From an uncultured Clostridium sp. (lineage in GTDB: Bacteria > Bacillota_I > Bacilli_A > RF39 > UBA660): 57,117 nt of DNA. The stretch is from NCBI GenBank assembly GCA_946541575.1, contig CAMNJQ010000054.1, forward strand, positions 1 to 57,117, read 5' to 3'. A program made the translations under genes and the position numbers. Positions 40,705 through 48,852 of the stretch are shown piece by piece; positions within the stretch are counted from its first letter, which is position 1; every line of letters begins with the position of its first letter. A model generated the notes under the pieces. That model did no database searches and was not told where the DNA came from. It saw only the letters and a program-made list of their open reading frames with translations.

Positions 40705-41683
40705 ATTTTATTTTTTCTATTGATTTAAATACATAATGATTATCTTCTTTTTCAAAAGTTAATTTATATTGTGAAGCTTCATCTTTAAAATCACTTAAAT
40801 CATCAAAACTTAATCCTCTTATTTCTTTATTTTTATCAATTGAAGAATATAAAGTACCATCTTCTATATTGATTTCTTTAATTGCATTTGAATGTGAATT
40901 AGCATCTTTTAAATTTTTATAAACTCCTGCTTTAGTGGTATTATTTTCATAACTATTATTTCTAACTACGACATACTCATATAATTCAAGTTTATCGTCA
41001 GTTTCTACTGATTTATAAAAATCATTGGCATATCTGTAATATACAAAGTCTCCACCTTCCATTGCTGAAAAATAAACATCTAATTTTTCATCATAAGTCA
41101 TACTTAAAGAACTTATTGAATAAGAATCAAATGATTTAGGAACATAATTTGATTTTTTCCCAAACAATCGATTGTAATTGTTTTCAATTGTTTTTGATGT
41201 TAAATAAGAGAATTCATTATCAGCATCTAGAAAATCGCCATCTCTTTTAGCTTTCCCTTCGAAAAATTGATTGTAATCTTTATTATTATAATTAAAATCA
41301 GTCGCATAGTAAGCAAATGCTAGCCTATTTTTATATTCAGGAGATAAATCATTAGCAGTTATCTTATCACTTTTATATAATTCTTCTTGATTCGCTTCAT
41401 GCATGTAATAGCTAAATGTTTTTGCTAGTATAATAGCTTCATCACTAAAATTCTCTAGGCCTTCTTCTATTTTTTCATTTTCTGATGAAGTTTTTTCTCC
41501 TTCTTTTTTAGTGTTTTCTTGGTTGTTTGATTCTTTTTTGTTTCCTTCATTATTTAGTAAACTAGATACAAAATATCCACCTACAAACATTAATAAACCA
41601 AATATAATTATTATAGCTATTAATGTTACATTATTATTCTTAGATTCTTTCTTAGATTCATTTTGAATTTCATTGTTTTCCAT
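40703..41683 (-). CDS. Membrane-anchored hypothetical protein, 326 aa
   Basis: The protein has a charged N-terminus, one transmembrane helix at about residues 21-45 (VTLIAIIIIFGLLMFVGGYFV), a Glu/Lys/Asn-rich linker to about residue 80, and an extracytoplasmic domain of about 240 residues. The pattern fits a single-pass surface or periplasm-like sensor or enzyme. No family is recognised. The start follows GGAGTGATAAT and a promoter with perfect hexamers. It is monocistronic. Confidence 0.72.
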   Translation of the reverse strand: MENNEIQNESKKESKNNNVTLIAIIIIFGLLMFVGGYFVSSLLNNEGNKKESNNQENTKKEGEKTSSENEKIEEGLENFSDEAIILAKTFSYYMHEANQEELYKSDKITANDLSPEYKNRLAFAYYATDFNYNNKDYNQFFEGKAKRDGDFLDADNEFSYLTSKTIENNYNRLFGKKSNYVPKSFDSYSISSLSMTYDEKLDVYFSAMEGGDFVYYRYANDFYKSVETDDKLELYEYVVVRNNSYENNTTKAGVYKNLKDANSHSNAIKEINIEDGTLYSSIDKNKEIRGLSFDDLSDFKDEASQYKLTFEKEDNHYVFKSIEKIK

Positions 41684-41709
41684 ATTATCACTCCTATTCT
41701 TTATTCACA

Positions 41710-41739
41710 ATTATAATTTTTTATCAATATTTTTGTCAA
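41710..41739 (-). promoter_or_regulatory. Promoter of the membrane-protein gene
   Basis: On the minus strand TTGACA, 18 bp, TATAAT, 26 bp before the ATG. Confidence 0.75.
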
Positions 41740-41741
41740 TC

Positions 41742-41768
41742 AAAAAAGCCTAGAAACTTAATCCTAGG
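41742..41768 (-). terminator. Terminator after tRNA-Ser
   Basis: CCTAG and CTAGG form a 5-bp stem around a 10-nt loop; on the minus strand it is followed by C and TTTTTT. It overlaps no gene. Confidence 0.65.
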
Positions 41769-41787
41769 ACAATAATTTACATATATA

Positions 41788-41878
41788 TGGCGGAGACAGC
41801 GAGATTTGAACTCGCGCGACAGTTGCCCGTCCTACACCCTTAGCAGGGGCGCCTCTTCAGCCTCTTGAGTATGTCTCC
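41788..41878 (-). tRNA. tRNA-Ser (GCU)
   Basis: The 91-nt molecule on the minus strand has a 7-bp acceptor stem (GGAGACA/TGTCTCC), discriminator G and an encoded CCA. The D arm is CTCAAGAGGCTGAAGAG, the anticodon loop is CTGCTAA with anticodon GCT, and the T loop is TTCAAAT. The long variable arm is typical of serine tRNA. A consensus promoter precedes it and a terminator follows. Confidence 0.97.
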
Positions 41879-41892
41879 GTGCTTACCTTTTA

Positions 41893-41921
41893 ATTATACA
41901 TATAATAAGAAACTAAGTCAA
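41893..41921 (-). promoter_or_regulatory. tRNA-Ser promoter
   Basis: On the minus strand TTGACT, 17 bp, TATAAT, about 15 bp before the tRNA 5' end. Confidence 0.75.
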
Positions 41922-42008
41922 TAAATATAGTTAGTTTTTTTAGGATATAATTATATTTTTTATTATTTTACTTTAAAGTTTTAATTAAAAATTACTTAAT
42001 TAATAATA

Positions 42009-42041
42009 AAAACAAAGAAGACTATTTACTATAGTTCTTCC
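42009..42041 (-). terminator. Terminator of the SipW/TasA-like operon
   Basis: On the minus strand GAAG-A-ACTAT pairs with ATAGTCTTC (one bulge) around AGTAA, followed by TTTGTTTTT. It overlaps the stop of the signal peptidase gene. Confidence 0.65.
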
Positions 42042-42505
42042 TTGTATTTGTTTGCTAATATAAAATCAATCATCAATATAAATATTGATAATATTCCCAA
42101 TAATAAAATATTGTTATTTACAAAATTTATATAATAACCTAAATAAGGTATTTTAAAAGAAGCTAATTTACCAACTATTTCATCAGAGCATCGTGTTTTC
42201 TTATCAGCAACATCATTAGCATCTCCTTTAGTTATGAAACACTCATTTTCAATTCCAACAACTCTGTGAGATACTATTGATTCACCTGTTTTAAAAGCTA
42301 TAATATCTTTTATTTTAATTTCACTTGTTACAGTCTTATTATAATATACTATATCTCCTTTATTAAATGTTGGACTCATTGATCCAGATAGAACTATTAA
42401 AGGTTTAATATTAAATATTATAAGAACAAAAGGAACAAAATAAGCCAAGACAAATAGTATTATTAAATATGAAAGCCATCTAAATGTTTTTTTTAAAATA
42501 GTCAT
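42029..42505 (-). CDS. sipW: SipW-type signal peptidase I
   Basis: SipW is the ER-type signal peptidase (Ser/His rather than Ser/Lys dyad) that matures TasA/TapA-like fibre proteins in Bacillus. The 158 residues have an N-terminal membrane helix, nucleophile Ser42 in VLSGSMSPTF, His80 in IVSHRVVG, the conserved KGDAND, and a C-terminal membrane helix (about residues 130-150). Its ATG overlaps the preceding gene's stop (ATGA), so it is the last gene of a five- to six-gene operon encoding its likely substrates. Confidence 0.92.
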   Translation of the reverse strand: MTILKKTFRWLSYLIILFVLAYFVPFVLIIFNIKPLIVLSGSMSPTFNKGDIVYYNKTVTSEIKIKDIIAFKTGESIVSHRVVGIENECFITKGDANDVADKKTRCSDEIVGKLASFKIPYLGYYINFVNNNILLLGILSIFILMIDFILANKYKEEL

Positions 42506-43161
42506 TGATTTATTCCCTTTCTATTATGTTTATTTGTTTTCTTTAAGCATACTGGAATAATAAATGAAGTAATGATAATAGCTAAACTTCCCAAAATAAT
42601 TACAATATTTAAATTAGAGTTTTTCGAAGTGTTTGGAATAGATATTATGTTGCCGTCAGTTTTAATAAAAAAGTTTAGTTCAGTTTTAGCTATATCAGTA
42701 TTTTTTATTTCATATTCATCTTTTAAAGATGTTTCAACTCTAATATTGGACTGTTCTGATTTATTATAATTACCCAAAAAAATTAAATTTTCTTCTTTGA
42801 TATCTTCATTTTCAACATATAAAGATGTTTTTGCTACACCATCATATTCAAGTTTATCATTTATATAAACTTTCATATTAATATTATTAAGTAATTCTTC
42901 TTCTAAAGTATTTTGTTCTTTCATTTTAAAATTAAAATATAAACTAAATTCTTTACTACTAGAACTTTTAATCAAAATAGTATCAGTATACGTTTCTCCA
43001 GGAAGCATATCTTTATGATCCATGAAAATATTGGTACTGCTGTTATTCACATCATAATAGATAATATCGTGGTTTTCTTTTATTTCTAATGTATATGTTG
43101 CTGCAAAAACATTTGGGGAATATATTATTAAAAAAAATATTAAAATTTTAACTATAATCAT
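42502..43161 (-). CDS. Secreted protein with C-terminal anchor (candidate sorting signal)
   Basis: The start at 43161 (MIIVKILIFFLIIYSPNVFA) follows CGGAG; a TTG upstream is disfavoured. A signal peptide ends near ANVFAA. The mature ~140-residue domain is beta-rich. The C-terminus has IPNTSKNSN, then a hydrophobic helix of about 22 residues and a basic tail (KKTNKHNRKG), the layout of a sortase-type anchor with a non-canonical IPNTS instead of LPxTG. Without cell-wall anchoring, it is a single-pass membrane protein. It may link TasA-like fibres to the cell, by analogy with TapA. Its family is not recognised. Confidence 0.75.
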   Translation of the reverse strand: MIIVKILIFFLIIYSPNVFAATYTLEIKENHDIIYYDVNNSSTNIFMDHKDMLPGETYTDTILIKSSSSKEFSLYFNFKMKEQNTLEEELLNNINMKVYINDKLEYDGVAKTSLYVENEDIKEENLIFLGNYNKSEQSNIRVETSLKDEYEIKNTDIAKTELNFFIKTDGNIISIPNTSKNSNLNIVIILGSLAIIITSFIIPVCLKKTNKHNRKGINQ

Positions 43162-43166
43162 ATTAA

Positions 43167-43895
43167 TCACTCCGGACAAATTCTTTCATATATATCATTA
43201 CTTCCCCATAATGAATTCATTGCCATTTTACAACTTCCGCTTTGAACACTATCAACTAGTATTTCTAAAACAAAGTTACTATCTTCAAACTCAGGAATTT
43301 CATTTCTACAATTTGATATTAATTTGTTATCTATGTGTTCAGGATTGCAGACGACTTCAGAATCATAATTAAATTCAATATAATTAATTAATATATCCGA
43401 TATTTCCTCTGGTTCTAAAACATTTTTAGAATATATAATCGTTCTAACATCTGAAGAAGATTCATAATCAACGATAAAATCGCTTAAATCTCCATATCCT
43501 ATTTTAAAAGGACTGGTATCATAAAATTGTCTAATTCCATCTTTTACCCAATATTTAGATACTGTAAATCTATAATACTCAGAAATATCTCCAGTGTTTT
43601 TCACTTTAAAATCAAGAAAAATTCTATCATGAGGATTCATTTCTGTTGGAATATTAAGCCTATAAAGTGATTCTTCTGAATCAACTTCTATGTAAGAAGA
43701 ATTAGGAACAATTCCTATTTTTCCCATTCCATATCCACCAGCTTCATTTCCACCAGCTTCATATCCCTTAAAAAGTGCAACTACATGTCCTTGTTCTATT
43801 ACATTGCTATTTTTTCCAAATAAATTATATCTATTTATAATAAGTACTCCTACTAAAACAAACAATAAAAATATTATTATAATTTTTTTATTCAT
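43167..43895 (-). CDS. TasA/camelysin-like secreted protein, 242 aa
   Basis: The start at 43895 (MNKKIIIIFLLFVLVGVL) gives an N-terminal hydrophobic segment; the longest frame has eight more residues without a site. The mature part is beta-rich and contains LDFKVKNTGDISEYYRFTVSKYW, a pattern also seen in the two next proteins (VSVKNNGNINAVVRLSINEQWL). Four to five cysteines (VVCNPEH, ISNCRNE, GSCKMA) suggest disulfides. It is part of the SipW-linked operon and is probably exported. The typical AYF motif after the signal is replaced here by NRYNLFG, so processing may differ. Confidence 0.7.
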   Translation of the reverse strand: MNKKIIIIFLLFVLVGVLIINRYNLFGKNSNVIEQGHVVALFKGYEAGGNEAGGYGMGKIGIVPNSSYIEVDSEESLYRLNIPTEMNPHDRIFLDFKVKNTGDISEYYRFTVSKYWVKDGIRQFYDTSPFKIGYGDLSDFIVDYESSSDVRTIIYSKNVLEPEEISDILINYIEFNYDSEVVCNPEHIDNKLISNCRNEIPEFEDSNFVLEILVDSVQSGSCKMAMNSLWGSNDIYERICPE

Positions 43896-43902
43896 AATCT
43901 TT

Positions 43903-44529
43903 TTATGCCAAATCGTCAAGTGTTATTCCCCATGTTTCTTCCATGCCTTCTACTTGTACTGATTCCATATTAATACCTAAAATATATTTTGCATTAGCAT
44001 AAGCACTTGTACTTCTACAATTGGATATCATAACTCCATTTGTTGTGGTAGGTGAGCACTCGAACTCATCACCTACATTTTCATTTAAAGTTACTTTATC
44101 AATAAATAAATTTGTTTCATCATTTGGTTTTAATACTTTATTATAGTAGTAATAATCTCCTATTTTAATCCATGAATTTAAATTTGGAAAATTTATAATA
44201 GCAAATTTTTCATTATTATCATTTACTAAGCTCAATTCTTCTGTTCCCGATAGCCATTGTTCATTTATAGATAGCCTTACAACTGCATTTATGTTTCCGT
44301 TATTCTTTACAGAAACTTCTTTTGTTACTTCTTGTCCAGGGGTCCAGTTTGTTGGGCTTTCAAATTTCTCTATTAAATCGACTCCATATGTTGAATTAAC
44401 TGTAAATTCATTGTTTATAGTGAAAAAGTCAGAAAAATAGGCATATGTTCCACTAATTCCAATTAAAAATGCAACTCCAATCGCCCCTATAACAAAAATA
44501 TTTTTTTTATTTTTTAGTTTTTTATTCAT
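43903..44529 (-). CDS. TasA/BsaA-like SipW-dependent secreted protein, 208 aa
   Basis: The N-terminal hydrophobic segment ends in GTYAYFSDFFTINNEFTV, the typical SipW-dependent type of signal (alternate signal-mediated export) with AYFSD. The mature domain is beta-rich with NNGNINAVVRLSINEQWL and ISNCRST. Family relatives are TasA, CalY/camelysin and BsaA-like proteins that form surface fibres or are camelysin-type proteases; no catalytic motif is visible here. Ribosome site GGAGAAATATT. It is in the middle of the SipW operon. Confidence 0.82.
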   Translation of the reverse strand: MNKKLKNKKNIFVIGAIGVAFLIGISGTYAYFSDFFTINNEFTVNSTYGVDLIEKFESPTNWTPGQEVTKEVSVKNNGNINAVVRLSINEQWLSGTEELSLVNDNNEKFAIINFPNLNSWIKIGDYYYYNKVLKPNDETNLFIDKVTLNENVGDEFECSPTTTNGVMISNCRSTSAYANAKYILGINMESVQVEGMEETWGITLDDLA

Positions 44530-44547
44530 AATATTTCTCCTTTTAAA

Positions 44548-45117
44548 TTAAAATTCCCAATTTATATTGTCGTTTTCAATATTTATATCATGCTTCCATA
44601 GTTTTTTTACTGCTTTAGAAGTTGGTTGAATCGCTTCATAATAGAATGTAAGCTCATAATTACCATTCAAATAACTTTCATTAGACCCTACTAGTTCATT
44701 ATTTAACTTTATCGATTTTAATAACTGAACACTTTCTCTACTATTTAATAACTTTTTATAATAATACCATCCATTATGATATACCCAGTTATTTTCAAAA
44801 TTTTCTGTCCACTTTTTTTCAACAACATTAGTACCATTTACTATATTACTAATCTGATTATCATTATACTTCCATATTTCTGTATACATCGCTCTTACAA
44901 TTACTGGTGTTTCATCATAATTAATAATCATTACTTCTTTTTTAGTATCATTTGGCCATGTTGTATTATCAAAGTTTTCTTCAATTCCAACATTTATTTT
45001 TGCAACTTTGAATTCATTATATACAGTTTTTTTTGTTTGAAAATAAGCAAATACTTTAATTGTAGAAATTGCAAATAAAATAATGAAAACAAAGACAATT
45101 ATTTTTTTCTTTTTCAT
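44548..45117 (-). CDS. TasA/BsaA-like SipW-dependent secreted protein, 189 aa
   Basis: The signal region is MKKKKIIVFVFIILFAISTIKVFAYFQTKKTVYNEFKVAKINVGI, matching the neighbour's AYFSDFFTINNEFTV in both the AYF cleavage area and the NEF motif. The body contains EVMIINYDETPVIVRAMYTEIW and WYYYKKLLNSRESVQLLKSI, parallel to the next gene product's DYYYYNKVLKPNDETNLFIDKV. It is therefore a paralogue of the 43903 product. The ribosome site GGAGCATAGT overlaps the stop of the upstream gene. A SipW substrate is likely. Confidence 0.8.
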   Translation of the reverse strand: MKKKKIIVFVFIILFAISTIKVFAYFQTKKTVYNEFKVAKINVGIEENFDNTTWPNDTKKEVMIINYDETPVIVRAMYTEIWKYNDNQISNIVNGTNVVEKKWTENFENNWVYHNGWYYYKKLLNSRESVQLLKSIKLNNELVGSNESYLNGNYELTFYYEAIQPTSKAVKKLWKHDINIENDNINWEF

Positions 45118-45118
45118 A

Positions 45119-46249
45119 CTATGCTCCGTTCAATGTATTTTTTGCATATCCAAATCCATACAAAAATCCCTCATTATTTTTTTTATTATTGAATAACACT
45201 ATATATTCTTTTTGCTCATTAATATTAATATTTCCATTCTCATCAAGTCCTTCAATACCTATAAGGTTATATCCAGCCTTTTCAATTTCAATTATATTAT
45301 ATATTCCGTAGTCGACATTTAATTCTTTACATTCATTACTTTTTAATTCTACCCATGTTTCATAAGAAGTAGAACTATTGATATAGAAAGTGAAAATATC
45401 ATTTGAGTTTGAACTATTAGAATTTTTACAAATCTTAATTATTGCTTTAGGATCCCCCACATTAAAACTTTTTTCATCCCTTATATTTCCTTCTCTTAAT
45501 TTACTTCCAGTTTCTGAGTCTGCAGATATCAAAGTTACCTCATTATTAAGTAATCCAACATCTTCTTCTCTTACTTCATAATCGACATATATTTTTGTAT
45601 TTTCTAATGGGCCAATTCTTTTAATACGAACTAGTTTATTACTTTCAATTGTGTAATTATCATTTTCTAATATAGTAATATTATCTAACTTTTCTTCTAC
45701 TAAAATATTATTTATTACAAAATTTTCGTTATTTGTTACTGTAATAGCAAAATGTACAATATCTCCTTTTTTAAAGTTTGTTATACCATTTAGTATCTCT
45801 ATTGCAATTGATGGTTGGAATCCTGTAAATTCTATTATTTCTTCTCCGTTTAATTTATTCTTTTTATTTCCATTACGAATTAAAAAATTATTTTTTATTG
45901 AACTATATTTGATAGTTATCTTTTTATTACTAGTATTATCAATACTAAAGCTTGTACTTTCATTATCAATACCACTTAGTTCATCTACTTCATAATTTAA
46001 TGTAGGAATCAATTCAATATCGTATTCTCCTAAATCTAAACTAAGCTGTTTGCATTCCTTATTTTTTATTTCTAGCCATGTATCATAATCTTCATTATAG
46101 AGTCTATATAAGAAAACATCTTCTTTTTCATTGTCACTTGTCGCACATAATTCAAAATTATTTTGTCTTTCAGCATGTACAGGGATAGTATAATTTAATA
46201 AAAAAAGAAAACTAATTGCAAAAAGAATGTAAAACTTTCCTTTTCTCAT
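45119..46249 (-). CDS. Secreted SpaA/DUF11-like protein with duplicated outer domain, 376 aa
   Basis: A signal peptide (residues 1-26, ending VHAERQ) leads a beta-rich protein. The first ~85 mature residues and the last ~95 share a repeat: YDTWLEIKNKECKQLSLDLG near 55-75 and YETWVELKSNECKELNVDYG near 296-315, each preceded by a Cys (FELC and IKIC). Between them lies a DUF11-like domain (GDIVHFAITVTNNENFVINN, VEEKLDNITILEN). The repeats resemble prealbumin-like SpaA domains. No anchor motif is seen. It is the first gene of the SipW operon, with a promoter and a palindrome upstream, and AGGGAGGAATGAT precedes the ATG. Confidence 0.72.
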   Translation of the reverse strand: MRKGKFYILFAISFLFLLNYTIPVHAERQNNFELCATSDNEKEDVFLYRLYNEDYDTWLEIKNKECKQLSLDLGEYDIELIPTLNYEVDELSGIDNESTSFSIDNTSNKKITIKYSSIKNNFLIRNGNKKNKLNGEEIIEFTGFQPSIAIEILNGITNFKKGDIVHFAITVTNNENFVINNILVEEKLDNITILENDNYTIESNKLVRIKRIGPLENTKIYVDYEVREEDVGLLNNEVTLISADSETGSKLREGNIRDEKSFNVGDPKAIIKICKNSNSSNSNDIFTFYINSSTSYETWVELKSNECKELNVDYGIYNIIEIEKAGYNLIGIEGLDENGNININEQKEYIVLFNNKKNNEGFLYGFGYAKNTLNGA

Positions 46250-46275
46250 ATCATTCCTCCCTACTCTATAAATTG

Positions 46276-46284
46276 ATTATATCA
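46276..46284 (-). promoter_or_regulatory. Extended -10 promoter of the SipW/TasA-like operon
   Basis: On the minus strand TGA-TATAAT lies about 27 bp before the first ATG. The -35 region (GGTGAT) is poor, suggesting need for an activator. Confidence 0.5.
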
Positions 46285-46317
46285 TAATGGTTAAAAAAAT
46301 CACCTTATTACTCGTAA

Positions 46318-46342
46318 AGTTTACACTATACTCATGTAAACT
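46318..46342. promoter_or_regulatory. Inverted repeat upstream of the SipW operon, candidate operator
   Basis: AGTTTACA and TGTAAACT are perfect 8-bp arms with a 9-nt centre. The repeat lies about 37 bp upstream of the operon's -10 and 40 bp upstream of the divergent promoter's -35. Confidence 0.5.
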
Positions 46343-46381
46343 ATTTTAAATAAATTCTAGTATTTTATTTTATTTCATAGA

Positions 46382-46410
46382 TTTACTATAACTATCTCCT
46401 GTGATACAAT
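46382..46410 (+). promoter_or_regulatory. Promoter of the 365-aa gene
   Basis: TTTACT, 17 bp, TACAAT, 28 bp before the ATG; the ribosome site is TTAGGAGGGT. Confidence 0.6.
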
Positions 46411-46438
46411 ATTAAGTCAATTAGGAGGGTTAAATATA

Positions 46439-47536
46439 ATGGATAAAGCTACACAAAGAAAAGTTGTTGATGATGTTTTAAAAGAAATGAATGAAATTGA
46501 TAAAATTGCTAGAAAAGAATGGAATGCTTCCTGGGAAGAGTTTTGCTCTGGAGCATATAGTAAAGCACTTTCTGAATATGATATGTCTTCTGATTTTATA
46601 AAGATTCTGGAAGAAAATAATGATAATGCATATGATTTAACTGGTTTGTTAAAAAAAGGAAATAAAGTTAATGTTCCATTAAAAAAAGCTAATATAAAAT
46701 TAGGAAAAAATACATATGAATGTGGATTTGAAAAAGTTGAATGGAAAAATATGAAAACAAATAAGGCAGTTAGATTTTTTTCATTTGACAATAATGGAAA
46801 CATTGGACTTATAAAAAAAAGTGATAAAAATACATATGGTATTGATTGCAATATCACTAACAATGACTTTGCAATTATTATGAACAATAAAAATCATATT
46901 TTAGTTGAAAACAACAATGATATGTTATACAAAAAATATAATGATTTAGAGATTATAAAAAACTACGAGGATGGTACTAAAACTGTAAAGATAGTTAAAG
47001 TTCCTACACAATTTGAAGCTCGTTTTGATTCAGATGACAATTTAGAATATGCATTTCTAAAAATAAATAAATATAAGTCTAATGGTAAAGTAAATGGAAC
47101 TTATAGAATAGATGCAAGTTGGAATAAAGGTATTCGTGCCAACTATTACTCAAGAAAAGGTAATAAAATTGATTTAAGTGAAGATCAAGAAAAACTAGAA
47201 GAATTCAGTAATTTAATTGTTCCTATAATAACTAGTAATAATGAAGAAAATAAATATATATCTTCATTTATTAAAGCAACTGGTAAAATGATTAATGGTG
47301 AAATTGATCAGAATGAACTATTCTATGAAAATCAATATTTTAATTTAGATTTTATTACTGAGATTGAAAATAGAATTGATGATGAATTAAAAGTTATTAA
47401 AAATGAAATCCCATCAAAAACTATTATTGATAAATTATACTTTACAATTAATTCTAAAAATGCAAATAATTTTTATGATGAATATAAGCCAAGAACGTTA
47501 AAGAAAAAAGCAAAAAAGCAATCACACACTAGATAG
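46439..47536 (+). CDS. Hypothetical protein, 365 aa
   Basis: I do not recognise a family. The protein has no signal peptide or membrane helix. The N-terminal 60 residues are helical (DKIARKEWNASWEEFCSGAY), followed by a beta-rich middle and a Lys-rich C-terminus (TLKKKAKKQSHTR). It is divergent from the SipW operon, with an inverted repeat between the two promoters, so shared control is conceivable. It converges on the zincin-like gene at 47529, and the two share a terminator. Confidence 0.7.
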   Translation: MDKATQRKVVDDVLKEMNEIDKIARKEWNASWEEFCSGAYSKALSEYDMSSDFIKILEENNDNAYDLTGLLKKGNKVNVPLKKANIKLGKNTYECGFEKVEWKNMKTNKAVRFFSFDNNGNIGLIKKSDKNTYGIDCNITNNDFAIIMNNKNHILVENNNDMLYKKYNDLEIIKNYEDGTKTVKIVKVPTQFEARFDSDDNLEYAFLKINKYKSNGKVNGTYRIDASWNKGIRANYYSRKGNKIDLSEDQEKLEEFSNLIVPIITSNNEENKYISSFIKATGKMINGEIDQNELFYENQYFNLDFITEIENRIDDELKVIKNEIPSKTIIDKLYFTINSKNANNFYDEYKPRTLKKKAKKQSHTR

Positions 47537-47549
47537 TGATTGCTTTTTT
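47512..47549. terminator. Bidirectional terminator overlapping two convergent stops
   Basis: AAAAAAGCAATCAC and GTGATTGCTTTTTT form a 14-bp perfect stem with a 10-nt loop; T-runs lie on both strands. Both stop codons fall in the loop region. Confidence 0.88.
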
Positions 47550-48494
47550 TATTTGTTCATAGTTTTTAAAAAATATATTAAATATTTGAATATCATCATA
47601 ATTAGGAGAAATAAAATTTAGAGCATCTTCGAAACTAATTTCATAAAGTTTATCATTTAATGTATATATCTTATTCCAATACTCATAATTATCTTCTATT
47701 AAGCTAGTCAAATAATATCCAAAAATTATCCCTATTGAATATTTTAAATTCAATGGTATTTTTAAATTTGATCCCCAAGAAGTAATGTTATTAATAACAT
47801 TTTCTACTTCATCAAGTACAATTAATCCAAATGCATTATCTTTATTATTTGAAACAAAATTATCTATTGTTTTTTTATCAATCTTTCCATAAATACGATA
47901 TAAATCAATAAGCACTAATTCAACTTTTATTTTTTTTATACTATCTATTGCATCATTTATATAATCAATTTCTATTTTTTTTGCATCTTCAATTAATAAT
48001 TTATTTTCAAGCCTTTTTTTAAAATCCAATTCTGCTGCTATTGAAATTGCTTCTCCAAATAATTCTCTAGCAAGTGTGTTTTCCATATGATACTTATTAA
48101 TTGGTTTTAAATTAAAATGGTGGAACAATTCATGAATTAAGTTTAATGCATCTGATATATTTTTGTTATTTCCAATTATTATTTCCCCAGTGTATGAATC
48201 ACATCCAGCATTATCTAATGAATAATTTGCTATATGTATTTCATTATTATCAAGCATTCTTTGTGTTTCATCATAATAAATCGGATGATAGTCTTTTAAA
48301 TAAGAAAGAGCTAAATCAGTTCCATTTTCCTCTTTTATTTCATAATTTGTTTCAGGAATTAGTGTGCAATTTTTATAAATCATATCAAATAGTGGTAATA
48401 ATTTTTTACAAATATCTATAATTTCTATAATGGACTTGTTATTTATTTCTTTTTTGATGATTTGGTTTAATTCATCATAGTTTAAATCAAGCAT
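47529..48494 (-). CDS. Putative zincin-like metallopeptidase, 321 aa
   Basis: The protein contains NLIHELFHHFNLKP at about residue 118, an HExxH zinc motif with extra His, and FGEAISIAAELDF about 25 residues later that could give the third ligand. The upstream DSYTGEIIIGNNKNISDAL segment resembles an edge strand in gluzincins. No signal peptide or membrane helix is seen. The name is inferred from the motif only. A similar protein is encoded at 21790-22641. Its function is unknown; it is translated on the opposite strand to, and partly overlaps, the 365-aa gene. Confidence 0.6.
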   Translation of the reverse strand: MLDLNYDELNQIIKKEINNKSIIEIIDICKKLLPLFDMIYKNCTLIPETNYEIKEENGTDLALSYLKDYHPIYYDETQRMLDNNEIHIANYSLDNAGCDSYTGEIIIGNNKNISDALNLIHELFHHFNLKPINKYHMENTLARELFGEAISIAAELDFKKRLENKLLIEDAKKIEIDYINDAIDSIKKIKVELVLIDLYRIYGKIDKKTIDNFVSNNKDNAFGLIVLDEVENVINNITSWGSNLKIPLNLKYSIGIIFGYYLTSLIEDNYEYWNKIYTLNDKLYEISFEDALNFISPNYDDIQIFNIFFKNYEQIKKAITI

Positions 48495-48509
48495 AAATAT
48501 ACTCCTAAT

Positions 48510-48752
48510 TTATCTACTGCTTTTGATATTTTGTAACTCAAATCTATACTTTTGTTTTATATCTGGATATTTTTCATGATCAACTTCACTTAAAAACATA
48601 TCAAGTGGCCTAATCCATACACTATTATCACCATATAATCCTCTATAAATAACACATTTTTCATTAGTTTCAGAATAAGTCCCAATATCTTCAACTATAT
48701 AATAATCTCCTTTAAAATGTTTATAAACTCCTTTAACTTTTACTCTCCTCAT
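48510..48752 (-). CDS. DUF1653-like protein, 80 aa
   Basis: The small protein has VYKHFKGDYYIVEDIGTYSE, TNEKCVIYRGLYGD and VWIRPLDMFLSEVD, matching the DUF1653 pattern (YRHFKGxxYxV...VVYRxLYGDxxLWVRPxxMF). The function of this domain is not known. It lies 15 bp upstream of the zincin-like gene and may be cotranscribed with it. The start follows GGAGG; a TATAAT box lies farther upstream without a clear -35. Confidence 0.78.
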   Translation of the reverse strand: MRRVKVKGVYKHFKGDYYIVEDIGTYSETNEKCVIYRGLYGDNSVWIRPLDMFLSEVDHEKYPDIKQKYRFELQNIKSSR

Positions 48753-48852
48753 ATTTCCTCCAATAGTTATCTAATAACATTATACTACAAATATTCTTCA
48801 TTTTAATCAATGTCATTTATTTCTAAATTTCATAAATTACTATAGGTGAATT

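Noticed and set aside
46417-46887. 156-aa minus-strand frame
   Set aside because: It is antisense to the start of the 365-aa gene, which has a strong promoter and GGAGG site.
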